DNA of 64,000 bases from Alkalithermobacter paradoxus. Its GTDB lineage: Bacteria > Bacillota > Clostridia > Peptostreptococcales > Peptostreptococcaceae. This document shows, piece by piece, positions 18,680 to 28,224 of this stretch. The stretch spans positions 372,001 to 436,000 of the forward strand of contig MZGW01000001.1 in NCBI GenBank assembly GCA_002029295.1, read 5' to 3'. The notes beneath the pieces are model-generated. The model was not told the DNA's origin, did not search any database, and worked only from the letters and a program-made list of their open reading frames with translations. The position numbers and the translations under genes are program-made. Each line of letters begins with the position of its first letter. Within the stretch, counting starts at the first letter, position 1.

Positions 18680-18952
18680 TTGAAACAAAGAAAAATACCC
18701 CAACGTAAATGCATATCTTGCCAGGATAGAGACAACAAAAGAGATTTAATAAGGATAGTTAAAACAAAAGAAGGAGATATTTTTGTAGACCAAACTGGGA
18801 AGGCAAATGGTAGAGGGGCATATATATGCAATAGCATTGATTGCTTGGAAAAGGCAATAAAAACAAAAGCTATAAATAGAGCATTTAAGATGGAAGTATC
18901 AAAAGAGGTATATGATAAATTGAGAGGGGAAATAAATAGTAGTGAAAAGTAA
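18680..18952 (+). CDS. rnpM: RNase P modulator RnpM (YlxR, DUF448)
   Basis: A small basic RNA-binding protein that in Bacillus binds the RNase P RNA and modulates its activity. 90 residues. The family signature is clear: QRKIPQRKCISCQDRDNKRD at the N-terminus and GRGAYIC mid-protein. A longer frame opens at 18632 inside nusA, but AAGGAGGGAG lies properly before the TTG at 18680, which gives the standard protein. The 3' end overlaps ylxQ by 11 nt. Confidence 0.93.
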   Translation: MKQRKIPQRKCISCQDRDNKRDLIRIVKTKEGDIFVDQTGKANGRGAYICNSIDCLEKAIKTKAINRAFKMEVSKEVYDKLRGEINSSEK

Positions 18953-19271
18953 AGCACTTTCTTTCTTAGGCTTAGCAGCTAAAGGTGGAAATATAGTTTC
19001 TGGTGATGATACGACATTAGTTGAATTAAGAAAAGGAAAAGTGAAGTTAATAATAATAGCACAAGATGCCTCAGATAATACGAAAAAGCTATTTATAGAT
19101 AAATCAAAATTCAGGAATATTAAATATTGCATATTTGCTACTAAGACTGAATTAGGAAAAGCAATAGGAAAGTATGAGCGAGCAGTCGTAGGAATAAAAG
19201 ATGAGAAATTAGCAAGAAAAATGGAAGAATTAATAGGGGGTGAAGCTTTTGTCGAAGACGAGAGTTTATAA
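18942..19271 (+). CDS. ylxQ: L7Ae/L30e-family RNA-binding protein YlxQ
   Basis: A small L7Ae-like protein presumed to bind kink-turn RNA; in the Bacillus homologue the cellular role is unsettled. 109 residues starting at GTG. The N-terminal [17 protein letters not shown] and the following hydrophobic strand ([16 protein letters not shown]) are typical. It overlaps rnpM by 11 nt and infB by 23 nt, so the three are translationally packed. Confidence 0.92.
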   Translation: MKSKALSFLGLAAKGGNIVSGDDTTLVELRKGKVKLIIIAQDASDNTKKLFIDKSKFRNIKYCIFATKTELGKAIGKYERAVVGIKDEKLARKMEELIGGEAFVEDESL

Positions 19272-21207
19272 GCTAGCACAAAAACTTGGAATATCTAGCA
19301 AAGAATTAATAGAACAAATGGAAACACTAGGAATAAATGTAAATAATCATATGAGTACATTAGAAGATGATGAAGCTAAACTAGTTTTTGAATTACTAGG
19401 AAGTGCGGATGAAAAAGATAATTCAATAAATAGAGAAGAGGAAGAGAACTGTATGCCTAAAATTATGATAAGTGAAAAAATATCTGTACAAGATTTATCT
19501 AAATTAATAAATAAAACTTCTGCTGAGGTTATAACGAAACTTATACAGATAGGAGTTATGGCAACTATAAATCAAGAAATAGATTTTGATGTAGCAGAAC
19601 TTATCGCTTTAGAGTTTGGGTATGAGGTAGAAAAAGAAGTATCTAATGATGACAATGAAGACTCTTTACTTGAAGTTGAAGTAGATGACCCAAATGATTT
19701 ACAACCAAGGCCACCTATAGTAACTGTTATGGGTCATGTAGACCATGGAAAAACTTCTTTACTTGATGCTATAAGACAAACTAATGTTACTGCAAAGGAA
19801 GCAGGAGGAATTACTCAGCATATAGGAGCTTCTGAGGTTCATATAAATGGGAAAAAAATAGTGTTCTTAGATACTCCTGGACATGAAGCGTTTACATCTA
19901 TGAGAGCTAGAGGAGCGCAAGTTACAGATATATCTATAATAGTAGTTGCAGCTGATGATGGTATAATGCCTCAGACTATTGAAGCTATAAATCACTCAAA
20001 AGCAGCTAATGTACCTATAATCGTAGCTATAAATAAAATAGATAAACCTAATATTAATGTTGATAGAGTAAAGCAAGAGTTAGCTGATCAAGGACTTCTT
20101 GTAGAGGACTGGGGAGGAGATGTAATTTCTGTGCCAGTTTCAGCTCTAAAAGGTCAAAATATAGATACTCTTTTGGAGATGGTTCTTTTAGTAGCAGAAA
20201 TGGAAGAACTAAAGGCTAACCCAAATAGAAAGGCTGTGGGAACAGTAATAGAAGCTCAACTTGATAAAGGGAGAGGACCTGTTGCTACAGTTTTAGTTCA
20301 AAATGGTACACTTAAAGTTGGAGATTCAATAGTAGCTGGAATAGGACATGGTAAAGTAAGAGCAATGATAAACCATTTAGGTAAAAGAATAAAAGAAGCA
20401 ACACCATCCACACCTGTAGAAATATTAGGGCTTTCAGATGTACCACAAAGTGGAGATCAGTTTGTTGTTGTGGAAAATGATAAGCTAGCAAGAAGTATAG
20501 CTGATAAAAGAAAAGAAAAACTAAGAGAAGAACAGATGAAGGCAACACAGAAGGTTTCGCTAGATGAATTGTTTAAGCAAATGGAAAAGGGAGAACTAAA
20601 AGAACTTAATATAGTTGTAAAAGGAGACGTACAAGGATCTGTACAAGCAGTAAAACAATCTCTTGAAAAATTAACAAATGATGAGGTAGCTGTTAAGGTA
20701 ATACACGCAGGAGTAGGAGCTATAACAGAATCTGATATAATGCTTGCATCAGCCTCAAACGCTATAATTATAGGATTTAATGTAAGGCCAGTAACAAGTG
20801 CCCAATCTTTAGCTGAAAAGGAAAAAGTAGATGTTAGAACTTATAGAATAATATACAAGGCTATAGAAGATATACAAGCGGCTATGAAAGGAATGTTAGA
20901 TCCAGAATACATTGAAGAGGAATTAGGTAAGGCTGAAATAAGAGCTGTATTTAAAATTTCTGGTGCTGGTACTATAGCGGGATGTTATGTAACTCAAGGA
21001 AAAATAGTTAGAAATGCTAAGGTAAGATTAGTTAGAGATGGAATTGTGATACACGACGGAAACTTATCATCTTTAAAGAGATTCAAAGATGATGCTAAAG
21101 AAGTTGCGTATGGATATGAGTGTGGTATGTCGATAGAAAATTTCAATGATTTAAAAGAAGGAGATATTATTGAAGCATATACTATGAAAGAAATAGAGAG
21201 AAAATAG
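19249..21207 (+). CDS. infB: Translation initiation factor IF-2
   Basis: GTPase that delivers fMet-tRNA to the ribosome and drives subunit joining. 652 residues, a compact form with a short N-terminal region. Two IF2-N modules (about 1-50 and 75-125), the G domain with [19 protein letters not shown] and NKID (about 160-325), and beta-barrel domains and the C2 fMet-tRNA-binding domain to the end. The frame opens at GTG 19240, but GGGGGTG there is the ribosome-binding site for the TTG at 19249, giving [14 protein letters not shown]. Confidence 0.98.
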   Translation: MSKTRVYKLAQKLGISSKELIEQMETLGINVNNHMSTLEDDEAKLVFELLGSADEKDNSINREEEENCMPKIMISEKISVQDLSKLINKTSAEVITKLIQIGVMATINQEIDFDVAELIALEFGYEVEKEVSNDDNEDSLLEVEVDDPNDLQPRPPIVTVMGHVDHGKTSLLDAIRQTNVTAKEAGGITQHIGASEVHINGKKIVFLDTPGHEAFTSMRARGAQVTDISIIVVAADDGIMPQTIEAINHSKAANVPIIVAINKIDKPNINVDRVKQELADQGLLVEDWGGDVISVPVSALKGQNIDTLLEMVLLVAEMEELKANPNRKAVGTVIEAQLDKGRGPVATVLVQNGTLKVGDSIVAGIGHGKVRAMINHLGKRIKEATPSTPVEILGLSDVPQSGDQFVVVENDKLARSIADKRKEKLREEQMKATQKVSLDELFKQMEKGELKELNIVVKGDVQGSVQAVKQSLEKLTNDEVAVKVIHAGVGAITESDIMLASASNAIIIGFNVRPVTSAQSLAEKEKVDVRTYRIIYKAIEDIQAAMKGMLDPEYIEEELGKAEIRAVFKISGAGTIAGCYVTQGKIVRNAKVRLVRDGIVIHDGNLSSLKRFKDDAKEVAYGYECGMSIENFNDLKEGDIIEAYTMKEIERK

Positions 21208-21225
21208 TGTAGAAAGGTTGATATT

Positions 21226-21588
21226 ATGGCATATCCTAGAACTAAAAGAATAAGTGAAGAGATAAAAAAAGTTGTAAGCAAACTAATACTTCAAGATATA
21301 AAAGACCCAAGAGTAACATCTTTAGTTAGTGTTGTTGACGTAGATGTTACATCTGATTTGAAGTACGCATATGTATATATCAGTGTATTAGGAAGTGAAA
21401 AAAACAACACACTAGATGGTTTGAAAAATGCTAGTGGGTTTATAAGAAGAGAAGTAGGAAAACAAATTAAATTAAGGTATACACCAGAAATAATATTTAA
21501 ACTCGATGAGTCTATAGAAAAAGGAATTCATATGTCTAGACTTATACAAAACTTACATCTTCAGAAAGAGAATGATGAAAATGAATAA
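21226..21588 (+). CDS. rbfA: Ribosome-binding factor A
   Basis: A KH-type cold-shock assembly factor that matures the 16S rRNA 5' end region of the 30S subunit. 120 residues. Signatures: [36 protein letters not shown] and the hydrophobic core [10 protein letters not shown]. It follows infB closely and overlaps the nrnA start by 8 nt. Confidence 0.97.
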   Translation: MAYPRTKRISEEIKKVVSKLILQDIKDPRVTSLVSVVDVDVTSDLKYAYVYISVLGSEKNNTLDGLKNASGFIRREVGKQIKLRYTPEIIFKLDESIEKGIHMSRLIQNLHLQKENDENE

Positions 21589-22531
21589 TCTTATTGAAAA
21601 AATAAAAGGAAGTGAAACTATCGTTATCACTTCCCATTATTCTCCTGATGGAGATAGTATAGGGTCGTCTACAGCTCTTTATCACGCCCTTAGGAGTTTG
21701 AATAAAGAAGTGTATATAATTATAGATGATGTCTTGCCTCAAAATTTAAAATTTCTCTACAATGAAGTTACAATCAACAAGTCAGATGATATCAAGCTAC
21801 AAAATTACATATTAGTATCACTAGATTGTGGAGATAAGTCTAGACTTTGTTGCAGTCAATCTATAAAAGAAAATGCGGAAAGTATAATAAATATTGATCA
21901 TCACGCAAGCAATGATAGTTTTGGCAATATAAATTACGTTGATTCTAAAGCATCATCTACGTGTGAGCTTATATATAATATAATATGTGCTATAGATGAA
22001 AATCTAATAGATAAGAAAATAGGAAAATGTTTATATACAGGATTAATAACAGATACTGGTAATTTTATGTACTCTAATGCAACTCCAAGTAGTTTTGTTA
22101 TGGCATCTAATTTAATAAATATAGGCATAGATAAGCAAAATATTATCGAAAACATATATCAAAGCAATCCTTTAAATTTAGTTAAATTAATCGGAGAAGT
22201 TATAGGAACACTTAATGTATTAGAGGAAAGGATAGCATATATACAGGTAACTAAAGAAATTATGAACAAATATAATGTGGATTTTAATGATATAGATGGA
22301 ATTGTTAACTATGCAAGAGATATATTTGGTGTAGAAGTAGGTATACTGTTCAAAGAAAAATCTCCAAATGAAATTAAAGTGAGTTTTAGGTCTAAATCCT
22401 ACGTAAATGTCAATGAAATTGCTGGGAAATTTAGAGGTGGAGGTCATAAAAGAGCTTCAGGATGTACTATAAATATGTCTTTAAACGACGCTAAAGAGGT
22501 AGTTTTGAGAGAAACTATAAAGTATATTTAA
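21581..22531 (+). CDS. nrnA: NanoRNase/pAp phosphatase NrnA (DHH-DHHA1)
   Basis: Degrades short oligoribonucleotides and dephosphorylates 3'-phosphoadenosine 5'-phosphate. 316 residues. Motifs: [13 protein letters not shown] (metal site), the DHH motif in [14 protein letters not shown], a third metal motif in [13 protein letters not shown], and the DHHA1 motif [12 protein letters not shown] near the C-terminus. In-frame ATGs at 21572 and 21575 are alternatives; 21581 is best spaced from AGAAAGAG and overlaps rbfA as ATGAATAA. Confidence 0.96.
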   Translation: MNNLIEKIKGSETIVITSHYSPDGDSIGSSTALYHALRSLNKEVYIIIDDVLPQNLKFLYNEVTINKSDDIKLQNYILVSLDCGDKSRLCCSQSIKENAESIINIDHHASNDSFGNINYVDSKASSTCELIYNIICAIDENLIDKKIGKCLYTGLITDTGNFMYSNATPSSFVMASNLINIGIDKQNIIENIYQSNPLNLVKLIGEVIGTLNVLEERIAYIQVTKEIMNKYNVDFNDIDGIVNYARDIFGVEVGILFKEKSPNEIKVSFRSKSYVNVNEIAGKFRGGGHKRASGCTINMSLNDAKEVVLRETIKYI

Positions 22532-22543
22532 GAGAGTGATATA

Positions 22544-23446
22544 ATGAATGGTATAATAAACATATTAAAGCCAACTGGAATGACATCTCATGATGTTGTT
22601 CATAATGTAAGAAAAATAATGTCTATAAAAAAAGTTGGTCATACAGGAACACTAGATCCTAATGCTGCAGGAGTTCTACCGATATGCATAGGCAAAGGAA
22701 CTAAGATTGCTGATCTTTTACTAAATAAAGAGAAATCATATAGGGCGGAGCTAACATTAGGAGTGGAAACAGACACATATGATTCATTTGGTAGTGTAGT
22801 TCAAAGAAAAAAAGTAAAAGGCATAAGCGATATAGACATAATAAAAGCATTTGAAAAATTCAAGGGAGAGATATATCAGACGCCTCCCGTATATTCAGCT
22901 ATAAAAATGAATGGAAAAAAACTATACGAACTTGCTAGACAAGGAAAAACTGATATAGACATAAAATCTAGAAAAGTATTTATAAAACACCTAGAGATAT
23001 TAAGTATAAAAAATAACAAAATATTGTTTGACCTTACGTGCTCTAAAGGAACTTATGTAAGAAGCATATGTAAAGATATAGGAGATGAATTAGGCTGTGG
23101 TGGACATATGTCTTTTTTACTGAGAACATCTTCAGGGCCTTTTAAAATTACAAATTCTATTACATTAGAAGAACTACAAGAGTACAAAGATAAAGATCAA
23201 GGTAAATATTTATTTGATGTAGATTTTTGTTTAGATGAATATAAAAGCATACATATAAAAGAAAGTGCTTTGAAATCTTTTTTAAATGGAGCTTATGTAT
23301 CTAAAAAAGGCTTAATTGACGTTGAAGAAAGCACATATACAAAAGAAGAACTAGTAAGGGTATATTGTAACGGAAAGTTTTATGGTATCGGCAAAATAGC
23401 AGAAGTAGATAATATGTTGCTTAGGAACTTTAAATTATTTATATAA
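22544..23446 (+). CDS. truB: tRNA pseudouridine-55 synthase
   Basis: Makes pseudouridine 55 in the T loop of tRNAs. 300 residues. The N-terminal INILKPTGMTSHDVV and the catalytic Asp in GHTGTLDPNAAGVLPICIG are clear, with the later TPPVYSAIKMNGKKLYELAR. A PUA-like extension forms the C-terminus. The order rbfA-nrnA-truB-ribF-rpsO matches Bacillus. Confidence 0.98.
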   Translation: MNGIINILKPTGMTSHDVVHNVRKIMSIKKVGHTGTLDPNAAGVLPICIGKGTKIADLLLNKEKSYRAELTLGVETDTYDSFGSVVQRKKVKGISDIDIIKAFEKFKGEIYQTPPVYSAIKMNGKKLYELARQGKTDIDIKSRKVFIKHLEILSIKNNKILFDLTCSKGTYVRSICKDIGDELGCGGHMSFLLRTSSGPFKITNSITLEELQEYKDKDQGKYLFDVDFCLDEYKSIHIKESALKSFLNGAYVSKKGLIDVEESTYTKEELVRVYCNGKFYGIGKIAEVDNMLLRNFKLFI

Positions 23447-23463
23447 TTTCGGAGCTGGTTGAT

Positions 23464-24390
23464 ATGCATATAATAAAAACACTAGATGATTTATGTATAA
23501 AAGAGCCTACTATCATAACTATTGGTAATTTTGATGGAGTTCACTTAGGACACCAGCGGATAATACAAAAAGTAGTTGATAAAGCTAAAAAAGAAAATTT
23601 GAAGAGTATAGTATTTACATTTTTAAATCACCCAATGAATTTTTTTAGGGCTGGAACAGTTAAAAGTCTTACCACCCTAGATGAAAAATATCTATTCATA
23701 AAAAATATAGGTATAGACTGTTGCTTGTCTATTCCATTTGATAGCTATATCACGAACTTATCACCAGCAGAATATGTAGAAAAAATTTTAGTGAATAAAT
23801 TGAAAGCGAAGGAAATAGTTATAGGACACGACTTTACGTTTGGAAAGAATAAATCAGGAAATTCATGTATGTTAAAGGAAATAGCTACTCTATATGATAT
23901 AAATGTAGAAATAGTAGAACCTATAAAAATAAATAGAACCAGAATAAGTAGTAGTATAATAAGAAAAATGATTGAGAATGGAGATGTCGATAAGTCAAAA
24001 GAATTTTTAGGAAGATACTATAGTTTACAAGGAAAAGTAATTCATGGCATGAAGTTAGGAAGAAGGTTGGGTTTTCCTACTGCTAATATCCAGATAAATG
24101 AAGATGTAGTTATTCCTAAAAAGGGAGTATATTATACTAAAATATATTTCAAGAATAAAGTTTACTACGGTGCAACAAATATAGGCTTAAACCCAACGAT
24201 AGGAAATAGATCACTTTCTATAGAGACATATATTTTAGACTTTGATAGAGATATATACGAAGAGGAAATTATTATACATTTTATAGAGAGGATACGAGAT
24301 GAAAAAAAATTTCACTCATTAAATGAACTGACTAGCCAAATGAAAAAAGATATAGAATACATCAGAAATAAAAAAACTATTTACATATAA
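23464..24390 (+). CDS. ribF: Bifunctional riboflavin kinase/FAD synthetase
   Basis: Converts riboflavin to FMN and then FAD. 308 residues. The N-terminal adenylyltransferase domain has IGNFDGVHLGHQ and RISSSIIRKMIENGD; the C-terminal riboflavin kinase domain (about 180-305) has GRRLGFPTANIQ and a conserved downstream ETYILDFD. The last codons contain the rpsO promoter -35 element. Confidence 0.97.
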   Translation: MHIIKTLDDLCIKEPTIITIGNFDGVHLGHQRIIQKVVDKAKKENLKSIVFTFLNHPMNFFRAGTVKSLTTLDEKYLFIKNIGIDCCLSIPFDSYITNLSPAEYVEKILVNKLKAKEIVIGHDFTFGKNKSGNSCMLKEIATLYDINVEIVEPIKINRTRISSSIIRKMIENGDVDKSKEFLGRYYSLQGKVIHGMKLGRRLGFPTANIQINEDVVIPKKGVYYTKIYFKNKVYYGATNIGLNPTIGNRSLSIETYILDFDRDIYEEEIIIHFIERIRDEKKFHSLNELTSQMKKDIEYIRNKKTIYI

Positions 24391-24408
24391 AATAAAATGT
24401 GGTACAAT
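24380..24408 (+). promoter_or_regulatory. Sigma-A promoter of rpsO
   Basis: TTTACA at 24380-24385, a 17-nt spacer, and TACAAT at 24403-24408 with an upstream TGG (extended -10). The -35 lies in the last codons of ribF. Confidence 0.85.
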
Positions 24409-24414
24409 CCTATA

Positions 24415-24494
24415 AGACATGAACCTTTGCTAAGTATTTGAATCACCGACGAATACTTGGGAATAGGGGATAATAATTATGGAGGTGTTTATAA
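24415..24494 (+). promoter_or_regulatory. rpsO leader, candidate S15 autoregulatory RNA
   Basis: About 80 nt between the promoter and rpsO. AAGTATT and AATACTT form a 7-bp stem (about 24432-24458) followed by GGGAATAGGGG. S15 represses its own mRNA through structured leaders in several Firmicutes; this assignment is by analogy of place and fold. Confidence 0.6.
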
Positions 24495-24761
24495 ATGTTA
24501 GATACTATTAAAAAACAAGAAATAATCAACGAGTACAAAACTCATGAAGGAGATACTGGATCTCCAGAAGTTCAAATAGCTATGTTAACAGCTAGAATCA
24601 ATGAGTTAAATGAACATTTAAAAACTCATAAAAAAGACCACCACTCAAGAAGAGGTCTTTTAAGAATGGTTGGTAAAAGAAGAAACTTATTAAACTATTT
24701 AAAAGGCAAAAACTTAGATAGATATAATAGTTTAATTCAAAAATTAGGATTAAGAAAATAG
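24495..24761 (+). CDS. rpsO: 30S ribosomal protein S15
   Basis: Primary 16S rRNA-binding protein of the 30S platform. 88 residues, standard. Diagnostic stretches are [36 protein letters not shown] and [14 protein letters not shown] precedes the ATG. Flanked by its own promoter and a strong terminator, so it is largely a single-gene unit upstream of pnp. Confidence 0.99.
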   Translation: MLDTIKKQEIINEYKTHEGDTGSPEVQIAMLTARINELNEHLKTHKKDHHSRRGLLRMVGKRRNLLNYLKGKNLDRYNSLIQKLGLRK

Positions 24762-24762
24762 T

Positions 24763-24790
24763 AAAGAGCAGGCAAACCTGCTCTTTTTCT
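24763..24790 (+). terminator. Intrinsic terminator after rpsO
   Basis: AAAGAGCAGG (24763-24772) and CCTGCTCTTT (24777-24786) with a CAAA loop, followed by T residues. Confidence 0.93.
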
Positions 24791-24824
24791 ATAATTTTCT
24801 TTAATTTTGTAATGTACATAGGGT

Positions 24825-24830
24825 TATAAT
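24825..24830 (+). promoter_or_regulatory. -10 element of a probable pnp promoter
   Basis: A perfect TATAAT between the rpsO terminator and pnp. The -35 region is poor (a T-rich TTAATT-like sequence near 24801), so strength is uncertain. Transcription would start near 24837. Confidence 0.55.
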
Positions 24831-24865
24831 AACTACATAAAATGTTAAAATAGGATATTTACTAA

Positions 24866-24905
24866 AGGTAAATTTTGTAGTATTGTTACCTATGAGAGGA
24901 GGTAA
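24866..24905 (+). promoter_or_regulatory. pnp leader with alternative Shine-Dalgarno pairing
   Basis: TTACCT at 24886-24891 can pair with AGGTAA at 24866-24871 or equally with AGGTAA at 24900-24905, which forms part of the pnp ribosome-binding region. The two pairings exclude each other, so the leader could switch between an open and a masked start site. Confidence 0.5.
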
Positions 24906-24908
24906 ATT

Positions 24909-27008
24909 ATGTATAAGAATTTTGAGATGGATTTAGCCGGAAGAAAGTTTTCGGTGGAAATCGGAAAAGTATGTGAGATGTCAAATGGAAGCTGTATGGT
25001 TAGATATGGAGATACAGTAGTATTAGTGAATGTTTGTTCTTCATCAGAGCCTAGACAAGGTATAGATTTCTTTCCGTTAAGTGTTGATTATGAAGAAAGA
25101 TTATATGCTGTAGGAAAAATACCTGGAGGATTTATAAAAAGAGAAGGAAGGCCTTCAGAAAGGGCAATCTTAACATCTAGACTTATAGATAGACCAATAA
25201 GACCTCTATTCCCTAAAGGATACAGAAATGATGTTCAGATTGTTGCAACTGTTATGTCAGTAGACCAAAACTGTACTCCAGATATAGTAGCTATGATAGG
25301 TTCTTCGGTTGCACTATCTATATCTGATGTACCTTTTGAAGGGCCTACAGGATCTGTATGTATAGGTTTAATAGATGGAGAATTTATTGTAAATCCTACG
25401 TCTGCACAAAAAGAAGTAAGCGATATAAATTTAGTGGTGTCTGGTACTAAAGATGCAATAATGATGGTTGAAGCTAGTGGTAATGAAATATCAGAAGAAC
25501 TTATGTTAGATGCAATAATGTTTGCTCATGAGCAAATAAAAGAAATAGTTAGTTTTATAGAAGGTATAGCTAAAGAAGTCGCAAAAGAAAAGCAAAATGT
25601 TGAATTGTATAGACCAGATGAAGAAATAGAACAAGCAGTAAGAGAATTCGCTACATCTAAAATGAAAGATGCTATTCAGACTGTAGAAAAATTGGAAAGA
25701 ATAGATAATATGGAGAAGGTCAAAGAAGAAACATTAGCTTATTTTGAAGAAAAGTATCCTGAGAATTTGAAGGATGTAGAAGAGGTTTTATACAGCATAA
25801 CTAAAGAGCAAGTTAGAAGCATGATAATAAATGAAAACATAAGACCTGACAACAGAAAGCCAGATGAAATAAGAAGTATATGGTGCGATGTTGGCTTACT
25901 TCCAAGAACTCATGGTTCAGGACTGTTTACAAGAGGACAAACTCAGGTCTTAACAGTGGCTACATTAGGAGCTTTAGGTGAGGTTCAAGTACTAGATGGT
26001 CTAGAGGATGAGGAAAATAAGAGATATATGCATCATTATAATTTCCCTTCATACAGCGTTGGAGAAGTAAGACCTTTAAGAGGTCCAGGAAGAAGAGAAA
26101 TAGGACATGGAGCTTTAGCTGAAAGAGCACTAGAACCTATGATACCAAGTCAAGAGGAATTTCCATACACTATAAGATTAGTTTCTGAAGTATTAAGCTC
26201 GAATGGTTCGACATCTCAGGCTAGTGTTTGTGGAAGTACATTGGCTTTACTTGATGCAGGAGTACCTATAAAAAGGATGGTTGCAGGAATTGCTATGGGT
26301 CTTATAAAGGAAGATGATAATGTAGCAATTTTATCAGATATACAAGGTATGGAAGACTTCTTAGGAGATATGGATTTCAAAGTAGCTGGAACTGAAAAAG
26401 GTATAACAGCTATACAAATGGATATAAAAATAAAAGGAATAGACAAAGATATATTAAAGAGTGCATTAGATCAAGCGAAAAAAGGCAGATTCCATATACT
26501 AGATGAAATGAAAAAGACGATAGATAAACCTAGAGAAGAAATATCACCATATGCTCCTAGAATAATAAAGATGTCTATAAACGTAGATAAAATTAGAGAT
26601 GTTATAGGACCGGGAGGAAAAACTATAACAAAGATCATAGAGGATACAGGGGTAAAAATTGACATAGAAAAAGACGGAACTGTATTCATAGCTTCTAGTG
26701 ATTCAGAAATGGGTAACAAAGCTAAGCAAATAATAGAAGGTATAGTTAAAGAACCAGAAGTTGGAGAAACTTACAAAGGAAAAGTTACAAGAATAATGAA
26801 TTTTGGTGCATTTATAGAAATATTACCAGGAAAAGAAGGATTACTTCACATATCTAACATATCTAACGAGAGAGTAGAAAAGGTAGAAGATGTATTGGCA
26901 ATAGGAGATGAAGTTGAAGTTAAACTTACAGAAATAGACAAGCAAGGAAGAATAAATTTATCAAGAAAAATACTACTCGAAAAAGATGAGCAAATTGAAG
27001 AAAAGTAA
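24909..27008 (+). CDS. pnp: Polyribonucleotide nucleotidyltransferase (PNPase)
   Basis: Phosphorolytic 3'-5' exoribonuclease of RNA decay. 699 residues. Two RNase PH domains (about 1-225 and 310-540) flank an alpha-helical linker. Motifs include [20 protein letters not shown], the second-core [15 protein letters not shown] and [16 protein letters not shown] domain (about 550-610, [13 protein letters not shown]) and S1 domain (about 620-690) complete it. GAGGAGG precedes the ATG inside a possible regulatory hairpin. Confidence 0.99.
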   Translation: MYKNFEMDLAGRKFSVEIGKVCEMSNGSCMVRYGDTVVLVNVCSSSEPRQGIDFFPLSVDYEERLYAVGKIPGGFIKREGRPSERAILTSRLIDRPIRPLFPKGYRNDVQIVATVMSVDQNCTPDIVAMIGSSVALSISDVPFEGPTGSVCIGLIDGEFIVNPTSAQKEVSDINLVVSGTKDAIMMVEASGNEISEELMLDAIMFAHEQIKEIVSFIEGIAKEVAKEKQNVELYRPDEEIEQAVREFATSKMKDAIQTVEKLERIDNMEKVKEETLAYFEEKYPENLKDVEEVLYSITKEQVRSMIINENIRPDNRKPDEIRSIWCDVGLLPRTHGSGLFTRGQTQVLTVATLGALGEVQVLDGLEDEENKRYMHHYNFPSYSVGEVRPLRGPGRREIGHGALAERALEPMIPSQEEFPYTIRLVSEVLSSNGSTSQASVCGSTLALLDAGVPIKRMVAGIAMGLIKEDDNVAILSDIQGMEDFLGDMDFKVAGTEKGITAIQMDIKIKGIDKDILKSALDQAKKGRFHILDEMKKTIDKPREEISPYAPRIIKMSINVDKIRDVIGPGGKTITKIIEDTGVKIDIEKDGTVFIASSDSEMGNKAKQIIEGIVKEPEVGETYKGKVTRIMNFGAFIEILPGKEGLLHISNISNERVEKVEDVLAIGDEVEVKLTEIDKQGRINLSRKILLEKDEQIEEK

Positions 27009-27013
27009 TTAAC

Positions 27014-27043
27014 AATAAGCACTAAAGTGTGCTTATTTTTTTT
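27014..27043 (+). terminator. Intrinsic terminator after pnp
   Basis: AATAAGCAC (27014-27022) pairs with GTGCTTATT (27029-27037), followed by a run of T residues. Confidence 0.9.
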
Positions 27044-27104
27044 GCATAAATTTTGATACAAATTAATAAGTATATATGAAAAATGGTAAAAAGGGGTGAA
27101 AAGT

Positions 27105-27815
27105 TTGGTTGTAATAATAAATAAAAAGAAGTTTTTGATTTTAATTGCTATAGTTACCATATTATCTATATCAACTATATACAATTACAGTATAGGTGCA
27201 TTTAAAACAATGAATGAACCTTATGAAAAAGGAAATAATGAGGGTTCTAAGTATGTAGCGATAACCTGTAATGTTGACTGGGGAAATGAGTATATAGAGG
27301 ATATGTTAAATATACTACACGATAATAACGTACACATAACATTTATGGTGACTGGAAGATGGGCGGATAAATATCCAGACTTATTATTAAAGATAAAAAA
27401 ATCGGGTCATGAAATAGGAAACCACGGATTTAAACATCTTGATTACGCAAAACTTGATTACGAAAATAACTATAAAGAAATTGAACAGGCTAAACAAACT
27501 ATTGAAAATATAATTGGAGAAAGGACTATATTTTTTTCTCCACCATCAGGATCGTTTAACAAACATACCTTAGAGGCAGCATCAAATCTTGATTATATAA
27601 CAGTAAAGTGGAATATAGATACTGCAGATTGGCTTTATAAGGATAATCCTACAAAAATAATAGAAAGAGTAAAATCTAAAAATATGGAAGATAATAGCAT
27701 AGTTTTGATTCACCCAACTAAAGCTACAGTAGAAACACTAGAAAGTATAATAGATATAATAATAGATAGAGGTTATAAGGTAGGGAAACTTAGCAATATA
27801 TTTAAAGTCAATTAA
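27105..27815 (+). CDS. Membrane-anchored polysaccharide deacetylase family protein (YlxY type)
   Basis: NodB-homology (carbohydrate esterase 4) protein, 236 residues, with an N-terminal hydrophobic anchor (about 10-28). The zinc-binding HEIGNHGFKH is intact, as is FFSPPSGSFNK; a late VLIHPT is also present. The usual TFDDGP catalytic motif is replaced by TCNVDWGNE, keeping one Asp. In Bacillus ylxY lies at the same place, right after pnp. The substrate is unknown; a peptidoglycan or spore role is only an inference. GGGGTG is the ribosome-binding site, so TTG 27105 is preferred over the in-frame GTG at 27096. Confidence 0.85.
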   Translation: MVVIINKKKFLILIAIVTILSISTIYNYSIGAFKTMNEPYEKGNNEGSKYVAITCNVDWGNEYIEDMLNILHDNNVHITFMVTGRWADKYPDLLLKIKKSGHEIGNHGFKHLDYAKLDYENNYKEIEQAKQTIENIIGERTIFFSPPSGSFNKHTLEAASNLDYITVKWNIDTADWLYKDNPTKIIERVKSKNMEDNSIVLIHPTKATVETLESIIDIIIDRGYKVGKLSNIFKVN

Positions 27816-27961
27816 AAATTGTATAAACTATTGATGATCACTCACTATCCTAGAAATCAAATATAGGAATAATAAATATTCTAGAAACATAAATATTAAT
27901 AGTTATGTGGAGATTATAGTTTTACAGAAATTGAAATATTAAAATACAGGGGTGATTTTTT

Positions 27962-28207
27962 ATGAAGTTATCTTCTATCGCGGGGAAAGAGATTGTCAAC
28001 TTAGCCACAGGAGAAAGATTAGGAATTATTGCTGAATCAGATTTAATAATAGATGAATCCAATGGAAAAATACTATCTTTGATCATACCGAGAGATAGAA
28101 GTATTTTTTCTTTAAAAAGAGATAAAAAATTCATGGAAGTTCCATGGAAGAACATCAAAAAGATTGGAAATGACATGATAATAATAGATTATGAAGGAAG
28201 CATTTGA
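27962..28207 (+). CDS. ymxH: PRC-barrel protein, YlmC/YmxH family
   Basis: 81 residues. The pattern AGKEIVNLATGERLGIIAES followed by LIIDESNGKILSLIIP matches the PRC-barrel YlmC/YmxH sporulation-associated family. A tail motif PWKNIKKIGNDMIIID fits. In Bacillus ymxH sits in the same pnp-ylxY-dapG neighbourhood. The function is not established; PRC barrels often mediate protein or RNA contacts. The 3' end touches the next gene. Confidence 0.88.
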   Translation: MKLSSIAGKEIVNLATGERLGIIAESDLIIDESNGKILSLIIPRDRSIFSLKRDKKFMEVPWKNIKKIGNDMIIIDYEGSI

Positions 28208-28224
28208 TGATGGGAGGATTAGAA

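Noticed and set aside
27816..27961. Sporulation sigma-factor promoter upstream of ymxH
   Set aside because: The region has AT-rich repeats (two CTAGAAA copies and AATATT dyads) but no spaced pair of elements that fits sigma-E, -F, -G or -A well enough to report.
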